Part shown: piece by piece, positions 1-9,239 of the stretch | How the letters are laid out: each line of letters starts with the position of its first letter | Numbering within the stretch: the first letter of the stretch is position 1 | From: Azoarcus sp. | GTDB taxonomy: Bacteria; Pseudomonadota; Gammaproteobacteria; Burkholderiales; Rhodocyclaceae | Assembly: GCA_031268685.1 (NCBI GenBank) | Contig: JAIRWW010000047.1 | Location: 1 to 10,455 of the forward strand | DNA length: 10,455 nt | Direction: 5' to 3' | The notes under the pieces: generated by a model | Told to the model about the DNA's origin: nothing | The model's database searches: none | Seen by the model: only the letters and a program-made list of their open reading frames with translations | Translations under genes and position numbers: made by a program

Positions 1-64
1 CGCTTTGCACAATGGCGGCGGTACTCAAAACCAGCGCGGCAAGGGTCGATTTGGCTATTTTCAT
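1..64 (-). CDS. 5' end of an exported protein, cut by the window edge
   Basis: Only the first 21 codons are present, reading leftward from an ATG at 64-62. The translation starts MKIAKSTLAALVLSTAAIVQ: two lysines followed by a hydrophobic alanine/leucine-rich stretch, which is a typical Sec signal peptide or lipoprotein leader. The start is well supported. It overlaps the stop of the preceding lipoprotein gene as ATGA, and an AAGG Shine-Dalgarno core (complement of 72-75) lies 7 nt upstream. The two genes are therefore probably translationally coupled and encode proteins that act together in the cell envelope. Too little is visible to name a family. The cleavage site lies beyond the edge, so whether it is a lipoprotein or a periplasmic protein is open. 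Confidence 0.75.
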   Translation of the reverse strand, partial: MKIAKSTLAALVLSTAAIVQS

Positions 65-762
65 TGCGGCGCCTTACCCACGAATGGTTTCAGCAATATA
101 TCTTTTCCTGTTTCGACTGCCTGGAAATAGGCGTTCGTCAAACCGGGAAACTGTGGCGGCTCATCCCATTCTCCGTCCGCGCTCTTGAAAATTAAAACAG
201 GTTGATACCACTCATATCGGTTGCTTGCTAAATCGACCATATAGCCGATGCCATTCAACACTCCTTTTGGGTCACTTGTGGGGATATACGCAGAATAACT
301 GCGCACAAATCCGTGTCCGGTGATGGCGATGACAATAAGCTTGTCTATGCTATATTTTGTGCGAAACGCGTCGAAATTTTTGCGGGCAATATTGGCTTCT
401 TTGCTGCTGAAACTGGGCAGGGCGCTGACATCAATGACTTCTTCGATTACCTGCGTCTGCACACCTTGCTCACTGAGCAAGGAAGCAATTTCATTCTTGA
501 GCTTGGGCAAATCTTCGTTGGAAAGTGTCTGCGTATGAGCGGTCAACTTGGAATTGGCTAAAGCCGCCGCACCAAAGCACAGTAAACAAGAAGCTCCTGG
601 AAAATACGTGTCGGCTTTGGGTATCTGCGCCATTGCAATACCTACCTTGCCCGACTGCGGCGTCAGCGCTTCCCCGGCCAGTTCAAGTGCCTGCTGTGGA
701 GTTGCACATCCTCCAAGTATGATGGCGGCAATGGCAAGTACAAAGCTGATACGACGTTTCAT
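61..762 (-). CDS. Uncharacterised outer-membrane lipoprotein, 233 aa
   Basis: The N-terminus has MKRR, a hydrophobic core, and a lipobox LGGC at residues 16-19, so Cys19 should be the lipidated residue. Residue +2 is Ala, not Asp, which by the Lol sorting rule predicts the inner leaflet of the outer membrane. The mature part has a CxxC pair (Cys59, Cys62, in SCLLCFGAAAL), a lysine/glutamate-rich segment around residues 85-125, and an alpha/beta-looking region (DKLIVIAITGHGF) around residues 140-155. I do not recognise the family and assign no function. The ATG at 762 has only a weak GGGG-type ribosome binding site about 7 nt upstream. A promoter candidate lies at 855-884. The stop overlaps the start of the next exported gene, so they form an operon. 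G+C is visibly lower than in the atp genes (38-58% in the 60-base lines I counted, against about 73% in a line of atpA), which may mean a different origin. Confidence 0.85.
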   Translation of the reverse strand: MKRRISFVLAIAAIILGGCATPQQALELAGEALTPQSGKVGIAMAQIPKADTYFPGASCLLCFGAAALANSKLTAHTQTLSNEDLPKLKNEIASLLSEQGVQTQVIEEVIDVSALPSFSSKEANIARKNFDAFRTKYSIDKLIVIAITGHGFVRSYSAYIPTSDPKGVLNGIGYMVDLASNRYEWYQPVLIFKSADGEWDEPPQFPGLTNAYFQAVETGKDILLKPFVGKAPQ

Positions 763-854
763 TATCTACCCCGTTGGTTAATGTTCATGACATTGAAAAG
801 AGAAGGCTCGATGTTTTCTGAACCTTTACGTATGAATCATGTCATTAGACTTTC

Positions 855-884
855 ATTGTATATTGTACTGACAGGCAGTGTAAA
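855..884 (-). promoter_or_regulatory. Candidate sigma70 promoter for the lipoprotein operon
   Basis: Reading leftward, a -35 box TTTACA (884-879, 5/6 to consensus) is followed by an 18-nt spacer and a -10 box TACAAT (860-855, 5/6). Transcription would start near 848 and leave an untranslated leader of roughly 85 nt before the ATG at 762. The surrounding sequence is A+T-rich compared with the rest of the window, as expected of a promoter. This is pattern matching only. Confidence 0.4.
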
Positions 885-910
885 GCTGCTGCCATGCAAT
901 GACTTTCATC

Positions 911-961
911 CTTTCCCGCAGTCGTTTCGTGCGAGAAAGGCCGTGCCAGAGAGTCGGCCTT
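911..961. repeat. Two adjacent short stem-loops of unknown role
   Basis: The first is an imperfect inverted repeat of 10 nt (911-920 with 930-939, one G/T-type mismatch) around a 9-nt loop. The second is a 7-nt perfect inverted repeat, AAGGCCG (937-943) with CGGCCTT (955-961), around an 11-nt loop. They touch each other, so both cannot form fully at once. Neither has a run of T directly after it, so I do not call them terminators. They lie upstream of the leftward promoter candidate and may be a remnant of a repeat element. Confidence 0.4.
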
Positions 962-1073
962 CGCCGATGTTTTTGCTTTTATTGGTACGGGTGATTGTGA
1001 CGTGCCCGATGTGTAGGCATGCAATGCAGTGGATGCGCTTTCCGGCGCCTTTGAGGAAGCCCTGCGCGATTTT

Positions 1074-1097
1074 GCTCGCCCTGAGTCTGTCGAAGAA
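1074..1097. repeat. Solitary copy of a dispersed intergenic repeat (TTCGACA...CTCAGGGCGA type)
   Basis: The sequence GCTCGCCCTGAGTCTGTCGA continues into AGAA. From memory it closely resembles a short element scattered many times between genes in numerous proteobacterial genomes, usually seen as TTCGACAGGCTCAGGGCGAA and often in inverted pairs. Only one arm is recognisable here and no inverted partner was found nearby, so it may be a decayed half of such a pair. It lies between two operons, where such elements are usual. Confidence 0.45.
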
Positions 1098-1185
1098 TTT
1101 TCCCCATGGGATTACTGGCTTGGATGGGGGCATATTGAGCGATATCTCTTATCTTATTCATATGCCTGAGAATAGATTTGGTCAT

Positions 1186-1213
1186 AAAAAACCCCGCTTG
1201 TGCGGGGTTTTTT
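1186..1213. terminator. Bidirectional intrinsic terminator at the end of the atp operon
   Basis: A perfect 12-bp inverted repeat, AAAAAACCCCGC (1186-1197) with GCGGGGTTTTTT (1202-1213), encloses a 4-nt loop. The six G/C pairs next to the loop are flanked by six A/T pairs. Each strand's transcript therefore has a GC-rich hairpin followed by a U-tract, and it should terminate in both directions. It begins 25 nt past the atpC stop in the direction of atp transcription, so it closes that operon and isolates the lipoprotein genes beyond. Confidence 0.93.
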
Positions 1214-1238
1214 AGCTTGTTTTTGCGAAGCGTGTTTT

Positions 1239-1664
1239 TCAATGTGTGCGCTTGCGTAATTTCTCGATGGCGTGAATTTGCGCGACTGCCTCGGCCAATT
1301 CGGCCTGCGCTTTGGTGTAGTCGATTTGGGTGCTTTGCTGCGTCAGCGCCTCCTCGGCTTTGCGCTTGGCTTCCAGCGCCTTGACTTCGTCGAGATCTTT
1401 GCCGCGGATGGCGGTATCGGCGAGCACCGTCACCAAGCCGGGCTGGATTTCAAGAATGCCGCCCGCAACGAACACCAATTCTTCTTCTTCCCGATGCGGA
1501 AGCTTCACTCGCACCGCGCCCGGCTTGATCCGGGTCATCAGCGGCATGTGGCCGGGCAGGATGCCAAGCTCGCCCGTTTCGCCCGGCAGGGCGACGAACT
1601 CCGCCAGCCCGGAGAAAATCTGTTCTTCCGCGCTGACGATGTCTACATGAACCGTCATGGCCAT
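1239..1664 (-). CDS. atpC: F1Fo ATP synthase epsilon subunit
   Basis: The 141-aa product is the epsilon subunit of the central stalk, which couples gamma to the c-ring and inhibits ATP hydrolysis. The N-terminal beta-sandwich (about residues 4-87) carries the family signatures [20 protein letters not shown] and [11 protein letters not shown]. The C-terminal part (about 90-141) is a charged, alanine-rich helical hairpin, the regulatory domain. Length matches the usual 135-145 aa. The first ATG is preferred over the one two codons later because AAGGA lies 8 nt upstream of it. It is the last gene of the operon, 89 bp after atpD, a wider gap than most in this operon, and is followed by the terminator. 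Confidence 0.97.
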   Translation of the reverse strand: MAMTVHVDIVSAEEQIFSGLAEFVALPGETGELGILPGHMPLMTRIKPGAVRVKLPHREEEELVFVAGGILEIQPGLVTVLADTAIRGKDLDEVKALEAKRKAEEALTQQSTQIDYTKAQAELAEAVAQIHAIEKLRKRTH

Positions 1665-1683
1665 GATCTATGTCCTTCAAAGA

Positions 1684-1746
1684 CCGCGCGGCGGATTGGG
1701 CCGTCGCGCGGGGTTGGGCGGGTACTGCGGGGCCGGGCTACTGCGG
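1684..1746. repeat. Stem-loop and direct repeat in the atpD-atpC gap
   Basis: Within the 89-bp atpD-atpC spacer, CCGCGCG (1684-1690) and CGCGCGG (1705-1711) form a 7-bp inverted repeat with a 14-nt loop. Beside it the octamer TACTGCGG occurs twice, at 1723-1730 and 1739-1746, with a period of 16 bp. There is no T-run, so this does not look like a terminator. A stable hairpin here in the leftward transcript could act as an mRNA stability or processing signal between the beta and epsilon messages, but that is inference. Confidence 0.45.
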
Positions 1747-1753
1747 CGGCAGA

Positions 1754-3166
<1,413 letters not shown>

Positions 3167-3178
3167 TCAATATGTCCG

Positions 3179-4048
3179 TTAGACCGCGGCGGCGCCGCCG
3201 ACGATTTCGTTCAATTCTTTGGTGATCGCGGCCTGGCGGGTCTTGTTGTAGACCAGTTGCAGCTCGTCGATGACGCTCTTGGCATTGTCGGAGGCGGCTT
3301 TCATTGCTACCATCCGCGCGCTTTGCTCGGAGGCCATGTTCTCGGCGACCGCCTGATAGACCAGTGCCTCGACGTAGCGCACCAGCATGTCGTCGATGAC
3401 CACTTGCGGATCGGGTTCGTAGAGGTAGTCCCAAGCGCTTTCGGGCGTCCCCAGTTTGTCCCCGGTCAGCGGCAGGAGTTGTTCCAGCATCGGCTCCTGC
3501 TTCATGGTGTTGATGAAGCGGGTGTAGGCGATGTGGACGGCGTCGATCTCGCCTTTCTGGAAGGCGTCGAGCAGGATTTTCACCGGCCCGATCAGCTTTT
3601 CGAGCGCCGGACGGTCGCCGAGATGCACGACGTGCGAGGCGACCCTGACGCCGATGCGCTGCATGAAGCCCAGCCCCTTGTTGCCAATGCAGCAGGCGCT
3701 GATCTCGGTTACACCCGCGCTTTCCCAGGATTTGAGCGCATTTACGGCGACGCGCTGTACGTTTGTGTTCAGTCCGCCGCACAGCCCCTTGTCGGTCGTC
3801 ACCAGGATGAGACCCACCCGCTTGACCTGCTCTTTGTGAACCAGGAAGGGGTGTTTGTAGTCGGTGACGTTTGCCTGGGACAAATGCGCGGCGAGCCTGC
3901 GGATTTTTTCGGCGTAGGGGCGGGCGGCCCGCATCCGATCCTGCGCCTTGCGCATTTTGGATGCGGCCACCATCTCCATGGCCTTGGTGATCTTGCGCGT
4001 GTTTTGCACGCTCTTGATCTTGGTACGGATTTCCTTCCCGCTAGCCAT
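3179..4048 (-). CDS. atpG: F1Fo ATP synthase gamma subunit
   Basis: The 289-aa product is the rotor shaft of F1, whose coiled coil of N- and C-terminal helices turns inside the alpha3beta3 head. The N-terminal helix shows the conserved [20 protein letters not shown] (residues 11-30) followed by SKMRKAQ. The middle domain has [15 protein letters not shown], and the C-terminal helix has [20 protein letters not shown] and then [19 protein letters not shown]. Length is the usual 285-290 aa. The start has an AGGGAG ribosome binding site about 8 nt upstream, in a 21-bp gap after atpA. No regulatory insertion of the chloroplast/cyanobacterial type is present, as expected in a proteobacterium. Confidence 0.99.
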   Translation of the reverse strand: MASGKEIRTKIKSVQNTRKITKAMEMVAASKMRKAQDRMRAARPYAEKIRRLAAHLSQANVTDYKHPFLVHKEQVKRVGLILVTTDKGLCGGLNTNVQRVAVNALKSWESAGVTEISACCIGNKGLGFMQRIGVRVASHVVHLGDRPALEKLIGPVKILLDAFQKGEIDAVHIAYTRFINTMKQEPMLEQLLPLTGDKLGTPESAWDYLYEPDPQVVIDDMLVRYVEALVYQAVAENMASEQSARMVAMKAASDNAKSVIDELQLVYNKTRQAAITKELNEIVGGAAAV

Positions 4049-4069
4049 CTTCCGTCTCCCTTGGCGCCA

Positions 4070-5608
4070 TCAAGCCCAGCTTTTTTTGAACTCGGCAATC
4101 GCTGTGGCCAAGGTTTGTTCGGCGTCGGCGTCCAGTTCGCGCTTTTCCAGGATGCCGGAAATGAGCGCGGCATGCTGCGTTTTGATGTATTGCAGCAGGC
4201 CCGCCTCGAAAGCCAGTACGCGGGAACCTTCGATATCGTCGAAATGGCCGTTGTTGACTGCGTAGAGGACGATGCCCATTTCGGCGATCGACATCGGCGA
4301 GTATTGCGGCTGCTTCATCAGTTCGGTGACGCGGCGGCCGCGTTCGAGCTGCTTGCGGGTGGCGTCGTCGAGGTCGGAGGCGAACTGCGCGAAAGCGGCC
4401 AGTTCGCGGTACTGCGCGAGGTCGGTACGAATGCCGCCGGAGAGCTTCTTGATGACTTTGGTCTGGGCTGCGCCGCCGACGCGGGACACCGAAATGCCAG
4501 CGTTGATCGCGGGACGGATGCCTGCGTTGAATAGGTCGGTTTCGAGGAAAATTTGCCCGTCGGTGATGGAGATGACATTGGTCGGCACGAAGGCGGACAC
4601 GTCGCCGGCCTGGGTTTCGATGATCGGCAGCGCGGTGAGCGAGCCGGTCTTGCCCTTGACTTCGCCATTGGTGAACTTTTCGACGTAGGCGGCATTGACG
4701 CGCGCGGCGCGCTCCAGCAGGCGGGAGTGGAGGTAGAACACGTCGCCCGGATAGGCTTCGCGGCCCGGCGGACGGCGCAGGAGGAGCGAAACCTGACGGT
4801 AGGCCCACGCCTGCTTGGTGAGGTCGTCGTAGACGATGAGCGCGTCCTGGCCGCGGTCGCGGAAGTATTCGCCCATGGTGCAGCCGGCGTAGGCCGCGAG
4901 GTATTGCATGGCGGCGGATTCGGACGCGGTGGCCGCGACGACGATGGTGTAGTCCATCGCGCCGTGCTCGGTGAGCTTCCTTACCACGTTGGCGACGGTG
5001 GAGGCTTTTTGGCCAATCGCCACGTAGACGCAGAAGACGTCCTGGCCTTTCTGGTTGATGATGGCGTCGACTGCGACTGCTGTTTTGCCTGTCTGGCGGT
5101 CGCCGATGATGAGTTCGCGCTGGCCGCGTCCGATGGGCACCATCGCGTCGATGGATTTCAGGCCGGTCTGCACCGGCTGCGACACGGACTGGCGGGCGAT
5201 GACGCCGGGTGCGACTTTTTCGATTTTGTCGGTGAGCTTGGCCTCGATTGGCCCTTTGCCGTCAATCGGCTGCCCGAGGGCGTCGACCACGCGGCCGATG
5301 AGTTCGGGGCCGATGGGCACTTCGAGGATGCGCCCGGTTGTCTTGACGGCATCGCCTTCGACGATGTGCTCGTATTCGCCGAGCACGACCGCCCCGACCG
5401 AGTCGCGTTCGAGGTTGAGCGCCAGACCGAAGGTGTTGCCGGGGAATTCCAGCATTTCGCCCTGCATCGCGTCCGCCAGGCCATGGATGCGGCAGATGCC
5501 GTCGGTGACGGACACGACCGTGCCTTCGTTGCGCGAAGTCGCGGCAAGTTGCAGGTTTTGGATCCGGCTCTTGATCAGGTCGCTGATTTCAGAGGGGTTG
5601 AGTTGCAT
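4070..5608 (-). CDS. atpA: F1Fo ATP synthase alpha subunit
   Basis: The 512-aa product is the non-catalytic nucleotide-binding subunit of the F1 head, which supplies the arginine finger to the catalytic site in beta. The N-terminal beta-barrel (to about residue 95) starts [16 protein letters not shown], the helix that binds delta. The Walker A loop GDRQTGKT is at 169-176, with Lys175. [12 protein letters not shown] carries the arginine finger at Arg376. The numbering matches E. coli exactly. The start is fixed by AGGAG 8 nt upstream; that ribosome binding site overlaps the atpH stop (TAGGAG). The 11-bp spacing suggests reinitiation or coupling with atpH. Full length and intact. Confidence 0.99.
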   Translation of the reverse strand: MQLNPSEISDLIKSRIQNLQLAATSRNEGTVVSVTDGICRIHGLADAMQGEMLEFPGNTFGLALNLERDSVGAVVLGEYEHIVEGDAVKTTGRILEVPIGPELIGRVVDALGQPIDGKGPIEAKLTDKIEKVAPGVIARQSVSQPVQTGLKSIDAMVPIGRGQRELIIGDRQTGKTAVAVDAIINQKGQDVFCVYVAIGQKASTVANVVRKLTEHGAMDYTIVVAATASESAAMQYLAAYAGCTMGEYFRDRGQDALIVYDDLTKQAWAYRQVSLLLRRPPGREAYPGDVFYLHSRLLERAARVNAAYVEKFTNGEVKGKTGSLTALPIIETQAGDVSAFVPTNVISITDGQIFLETDLFNAGIRPAINAGISVSRVGGAAQTKVIKKLSGGIRTDLAQYRELAAFAQFASDLDDATRKQLERGRRVTELMKQPQYSPMSIAEMGIVLYAVNNGHFDDIEGSRVLAFEAGLLQYIKTQHAALISGILEKRELDADAEQTLATAIAEFKKSWA

Positions 5609-5619
5609 TGCGATAACTC

Positions 5620-6153
5620 CTAGTTCTTGAGCGCGGCGGCCATGCTCGCGAGCTTGCCGCGAACCGAGGCGTCGATGACTTCATCGCCGATGGCGATGCG
5701 TACCCCGCCGATGAGTTCGGGGTCGATGGTGACGGTCGCGTCGATGCGGGCCTTGAAGCGGGCTTCGAGGTCGGCCTTGAGCGACGACAGCGCGGCATCG
5801 TCGAGCGGGAAAGCGGAAGCGATCCTGGCTTCCAGCACGCCTTCGTGTTCGTTTTTCAGGACGACGAACAGGTCGCGGATTTCTGGAAGCACTGGCAGCC
5901 GTTCGTTATCGACGAGGACACGGACGAAGTTCTGCTGTTCGGCGGTCAGATCGCCAGCCACGTCCAAAACCAGCCCGGCAAGCCGGTCGGCGGAAAGCTT
6001 GGGATCGGCGATGCACGCCTGCATGCCTGCGTCGCTCACGATGGCGGCGAGCCGGTCCAGCGCTTCCGACCATGACGCCAGCGAGCCCGCCCCCTGGGCT
6101 AGCCCGAAAGCGGCATCGGCGTAAGGACGCGCGAGGGTGACGTTCTCGGCCAT
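5620..6153 (-). CDS. atpH: F1Fo ATP synthase delta subunit
   Basis: The 177-aa product is the delta (OSCP-type) subunit that ties the b-subunit stalk to the top of the F1 head. It begins with the conserved [12 protein letters not shown] (residues 8-19). The middle has the [21 protein letters not shown] signature of the helical domain. The C-terminal part has [21 protein letters not shown], the family's second signature, ending [11 protein letters not shown]. Length is normal. The ATG lies only 3 bp after the atpF stop, and the nearest AGGA is about 13 nt upstream inside atpF, so translation probably depends on ribosomes finishing atpF. Confidence 0.97.
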   Translation of the reverse strand: MAENVTLARPYADAAFGLAQGAGSLASWSEALDRLAAIVSDAGMQACIADPKLSADRLAGLVLDVAGDLTAEQQNFVRVLVDNERLPVLPEIRDLFVVLKNEHEGVLEARIASAFPLDDAALSSLKADLEARFKARIDATVTIDPELIGGVRIAIGDEVIDASVRGKLASMAAALKN

Positions 6154-6156
6154 GAT

Positions 6157-6630
6157 TTATTGCAGTTCCTGTTTCAGGTTGGCAAGCAGGTCGGCATGCG
6201 CCTTGGGGTCGATCTCGCGGCGCAGGATCTTCTCGGCGCCAGCGACGGCCAGCAGGGCGACCTGATCGCGCAGGGCATCCCTGGCATGCTGCGCGGCCAG
6301 ACCAGCTTCGGCCTGCGCGGCTTCCCGTGCCTGGGCAATGATGCGAGCGGCTTCGGCGCGGGCGTCCTCGACCTTCTCGCTAGCCTGCCGATCGGCATTG
6401 GCGCGTATCTCGCCAGCCTTTTCTCGGGCCGTGCGCAATTCCTCGACGGCCTTCCTGTCGGCCAGCGCCAGGTCGGATTTCGCCTTTTCCGCGGCGGCCA
6501 GTCCGTCGGCGATTTTCTTCGCGCGCTCGTCCAGCGCCTTAACGACGGGAGGCCACACGAACTTCATCGTGAATCCCCCGAGGATGAGGAATACGACGAG
6601 CTGCACAAACAAGGTGGCGTTCAGATTCAC
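6157..6630 (-). CDS. atpF: F1Fo ATP synthase b subunit (GTG start)
   Basis: The 157-aa product is the peripheral-stalk subunit; two copies anchor delta and F1 to the membrane sector. One N-terminal membrane helix (about residues 5-24, [18 protein letters not shown]) is followed by [19 protein letters not shown], the family signature. A long charged, alanine-rich coiled coil then runs to the end. Length is the usual 156 or so. The start codon is GTG (complement of 6628-6630), supported by GAGGA 8 nt upstream and by the typical MNLNATL beginning. There is only one b gene; no b' gene, as seen in phototrophs, is present. It follows atpE by 40 bp. Confidence 0.97.
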   Translation of the reverse strand: MNLNATLFVQLVVFLILGGFTMKFVWPPVVKALDERAKKIADGLAAAEKAKSDLALADRKAVEELRTAREKAGEIRANADRQASEKVEDARAEAARIIAQAREAAQAEAGLAAQHARDALRDQVALLAVAGAEKILRREIDPKAHADLLANLKQELQ

Positions 6631-6670
6631 GGTTCTTGTCCTCGATAACGGTTGGAGGCGCGCGAACCCA

Positions 6671-6927
<257 letters not shown>

Positions 6928-6999
6928 AGAGAAACAATGCAGTTGAGGCTGAAAGAGACAACACAACAAGCGGAACAATCCGCGCTTACGACACCGGAA

Positions 7000-7857
7000 T
7001 CAGTGTTCTTCGTGTGCCTGACCGATATAGACGAGGGTCAGCATCATGAAGATGAATGCCTGAAGCAGGATGATAAGAATATGGAAAATGGCCCATGCGG
7101 TGCCAGCCAGCACATGGCCTATGGCGAGCAGGATGCCAGACGTGGAAACCGCCCAGGCTCCGCCCATCAGCGCGATGAGCATGAATACCAGTTCGCCCGC
7201 GTACATGTTGCCGAACAGCCGCATGCCGTGCGAGATGGTCTTGGCCAAGAACTCGATGATCTGCATGAGGAAATTGACCGGCCACAGCACGGGGTGCGCG
7301 CCGAACGGAGCGGTGAAAAGTTCGTGCGCCCAGCCCGTTACGCCTTTGATCTTGATGTTGTAGTAGACGCAGAGCAGCAGCACGCCGATGGACATGCCGA
7401 GCGTGGCCGAAAGGTCGGCGGTCGGCACGACGCGCATGAAGGCGTGCGGATCGTGTGTTGCCTGTTGCCAGAGCATGGGCAGCAGATCGACCGGCAGCAG
7501 ATCCATCGCGTTCATGAAGAAAATCCATATGAACACGGTCAGCGCCAGCGGCGCGACGAAGCGCCGCGACTCGGCGCTGTGGATGATGCCCTTGGCTTGA
7601 TCGGACACCATTTCGACGAGCATTTCGACGCTGCCCTGGAAGCGCCCCGGTACGCCGGAAGTCGCCCTGCGCGCCGCTATCCACAACAGGAATACGGTCA
7701 GAAGCCCGAGTCCGATGGAATAAAACAGGGTGTCGTAATTGATGACGGACCAGTCGACGATGTTTTGCTGCTTTTCGCCAGAGCTGTTGAGGTGAGTGAG
7801 GTGGTGGACGATGTACTCGCCCGGACTGGGCGCTGCCGCCGCGTGCTCAGTAGCCAT
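7000..7857 (-). CDS. atpB: F1Fo ATP synthase a subunit
   Basis: The 285-aa membrane product forms the two proton half-channels beside the c-ring. The essential arginine is Arg213 in [14 protein letters not shown] (E. coli R210), and Glu222 (E. coli E219) follows in the same helix. Gln266 in [15 protein letters not shown] matches E. coli Q252. Several hydrophobic segments are visible, including around residues 43-61, 100-121, 152-166, 222-236 and 258-278. The ATG at 7857 is chosen because it gives [20 protein letters not shown], a normal N-terminus. It sits 2 bp after the atpI stop (TGA-AC-ATG), implying coupling. The open frame extends 25 codons upstream into atpI, but only to a TTG. Confidence 0.97.
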   Translation of the reverse strand: MATEHAAAAPSPGEYIVHHLTHLNSSGEKQQNIVDWSVINYDTLFYSIGLGLLTVFLLWIAARRATSGVPGRFQGSVEMLVEMVSDQAKGIIHSAESRRFVAPLALTVFIWIFFMNAMDLLPVDLLPMLWQQATHDPHAFMRVVPTADLSATLGMSIGVLLLCVYYNIKIKGVTGWAHELFTAPFGAHPVLWPVNFLMQIIEFLAKTISHGMRLFGNMYAGELVFMLIALMGGAWAVSTSGILLAIGHVLAGTAWAIFHILIILLQAFIFMMLTLVYIGQAHEEH

Positions 7858-7859
7858 GT

Positions 7860-8201
7860 TCAGGTTTTCACCAAAAATGCAAACAAGTTCGTCTTCAGCG
7901 TCAAAGCCAGCCCAACGAGGAGCGCGCCCCAATGAACGTTGCCGTACAACGCCACCGTCAAGGCGAGCAAGCCCGCGACCGAAACGAGCTTGACCAACTC
8001 GCCCGTAACGAAGGTCGCCACTTTAACATGCTCTCCGTGATCATGCGCCACGAAAAGCCGCCAGGCGAAGAAGCCGCTCGGCAATGCGTAAGCCAAGCCG
8101 CCGCACATCGCGGACAGCGCGCCCCGCGCACCGAGAAAAACCGCTGCCACGGCCGCCGTCAGACACGCCATTCCGAATTGCAGCAGAACCGCTTTGTGCA
8201 T
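7860..8201 (-). CDS. atpI: ATP synthase accessory protein AtpI
   Basis: The 113-aa product is a small membrane protein of the ATP-synt_I family, thought to help c-ring assembly or magnesium supply; it is not a structural part of the enzyme. Four hydrophobic segments are visible (about residues 6-24, 27-50, 72-86 and 90-111). The GELVK sequence at 67-71 fits the GExxK motif of the family. The start at 8201 has GGAG about 6 nt upstream. An in-frame ATG 18 codons earlier (8255) has no usable ribosome binding site and falls inside the proposed promoter. As first gene of the operon its position is classical, and it is immediately followed by atpB. Confidence 0.92.
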   Translation of the reverse strand: MHKAVLLQFGMACLTAAVAAVFLGARGALSAMCGGLAYALPSGFFAWRLFVAHDHGEHVKVATFVTGELVKLVSVAGLLALTVALYGNVHWGALLVGLALTLKTNLFAFLVKT

Positions 8202-8253
8202 CCTGTCTCCGTTGGCGCGCCGTGGAGGGCGCTGCGACGTCAAAACACCCGGC

Positions 8254-8283
8254 ATCCTAGGGGATGCGCCCCTGTCGAGTCAA
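8254..8283 (-). promoter_or_regulatory. Candidate promoter of the atp operon
   Basis: Reading leftward, TTGACT (8283-8278, 5/6 to the -35 consensus), an 18-nt spacer and TAGGAT (8259-8254, 4/6 to the -10 consensus) place a start near 8247, about 46 nt before the atpI ATG. A 6-bp inverted repeat GCATCC/GGATGC (8252-8257 with 8262-8267) overlaps the -10 box and could be an operator or chance. I see no terminator between parB and atpI, so readthrough from parAB is also possible. Confidence 0.45.
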
Positions 8284-8349
8284 TCCGCGCTGCAACATGC
8301 CGGGCGGAAAAGTTGACCGCGCGCGCCGACGATATTGCCGAATGGCATT

Positions 8350-9201
8350 TTAGCGCAGACGTCCGAGGAGTCCATCCAGTTGATCCAGGCTGGCGAAGCG
8401 GATTACCACCTCGCCCACGCCCTTGCGATTGGCCTTGATTTTCACCATTGCGCCGATTGCGTCGGCAATTTCTTCTTCCAGCCGCGACAGATCGCGGTCG
8501 GGCGCGGATTCGGTTTTTGGCGGGCGAGGATTCAGCGCTTGATGCACGAGTCTTTCGGCCTCGCGCACCGAAAGCCGCCGTGCCGCTACCTGATTGGCGA
8601 TGCCGATCTGGCTGGCGCCGTCAAGCGGCAGCAGGGCGCGAGCATGCCCCATATCGATATCGCCCGCAGTCAATAATTCCTGCACTGGCTGCGCAAGATG
8701 AAGCAGCCTGAGCAAATTGCTTGCCGCTGGACGCGAGCGGCCCACTGCATCGGCGGCCTGCTGGTGGGTCATGCCGAATTCATCGATCAGGCGCTGGATG
8801 CCGCTGGCTTCTTCGAGCGGATTGAGATTTTCGCGCTGGATGTTTTCGATGAGCGACATCGCCAGCGCGGCATTGTCGGGAATTTCCCGTACCAGACAGG
8901 GCACTTCGGCGAGTCCGGCGATTGCTGCCGCCCGCCAGCGCCGTTCGCCGGCGATGATCTCGTAGATGTCGCCATCGAGGGGGCGCACGAGAATGGGCTG
9001 CATGATTCCCTGCTCCCGGATCGAGGCCGCCAGTTCTTCGAGTGAACCGGGGTCCATGCGGGTGCGGGGCTGATACTTGCCGGGGCAGAGCGCCTCGCGC
9101 GGCAGCGTCTGCAATTCGCCTTTTTCGGTCTCGTCGTCGCGGTTGGCCGCCAACAGCGCGTCGAGACCGCGTCCTAAGCCCTTGGGTCTGGGAGGAGTCA
9201 T
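8350..9201 (-). CDS. parB: Chromosome partitioning protein ParB (Spo0J family)
   Basis: The 283-aa product is the CTP-dependent clamp that loads at parS sites near the origin and spreads on DNA. The N-terminal tail [11 protein letters not shown] (residues 7-17) is the segment that stimulates ParA. GERRWRAA (85-92) is the conserved arginine box of the CTP-binding domain. [14 protein letters not shown] (119-132) is the next ParB box. A helix-turn-helix follows at about 144-167 ([20 protein letters not shown]). The C-terminal dimerisation domain ends [11 protein letters not shown]. Length is typical of chromosomal ParB. The ATG has AAGG 5 nt upstream. It lies 38 bp after parA, so the two form an operon. 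Confidence 0.97.
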   Translation of the reverse strand: MTPPRPKGLGRGLDALLAANRDDETEKGELQTLPREALCPGKYQPRTRMDPGSLEELAASIREQGIMQPILVRPLDGDIYEIIAGERRWRAAAIAGLAEVPCLVREIPDNAALAMSLIENIQRENLNPLEEASGIQRLIDEFGMTHQQAADAVGRSRPAASNLLRLLHLAQPVQELLTAGDIDMGHARALLPLDGASQIGIANQVAARRLSVREAERLVHQALNPRPPKTESAPDRDLSRLEEEIADAIGAMVKIKANRKGVGEVVIRFASLDQLDGLLGRLR

Positions 9202-9239
9202 ATCGCCTTCACAATCCAGTCATTTGCGCCATGTTTCCA

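Larger units (their letters stand above)
763..1238. other. 476-bp gene-free region between atpC and the lipoprotein gene
   Basis: No open frame here has a convincing start, ribosome binding site or recognisable product on either strand. What can be seen is the atp terminator at 1186-1213, a short dispersed-type repeat at 1074-1097, two adjacent stem-loops at 911-961 and a leftward promoter candidate at 855-884. The rest, about 962-1073 and 1100-1180, shows nothing I can name. It could be decayed coding sequence, but I cannot identify a parent gene. Confidence 0.6.

Noticed and set aside
781..1241. Open frames of 75-144 codons in the intergenic region on both strands
   Set aside because: They read through the terminator and the dispersed repeat (giving KNPAQAGFF- or FDRLRA-like peptides, typical of such non-coding elements) and lack ribosome binding sites.
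4553..5623. A 356-codon open frame on the + strand
   Set aside because: Antisense shadow of atpA with the same G+C-driven cause and no recognisable protein.
7000..7932. A longer atpB beginning at 7932
   Set aside because: It would start at a TTG inside atpI and add 25 unusual residues. The ATG at 7857, 2 bp after the atpI stop, fits the family.
6937..7935. A 332-codon open frame on the + strand
   Set aside because: Antisense shadow of atpB; the sequence is rich in H, Q, E and R and matches no family, while atpB is unambiguous.
7860..8255. A longer atpI beginning at the ATG at 8255
   Set aside because: No properly spaced ribosome binding site, and the extra residues are polar, arginine-rich and unlike AtpI. 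It would also overlap the proposed -10 box.
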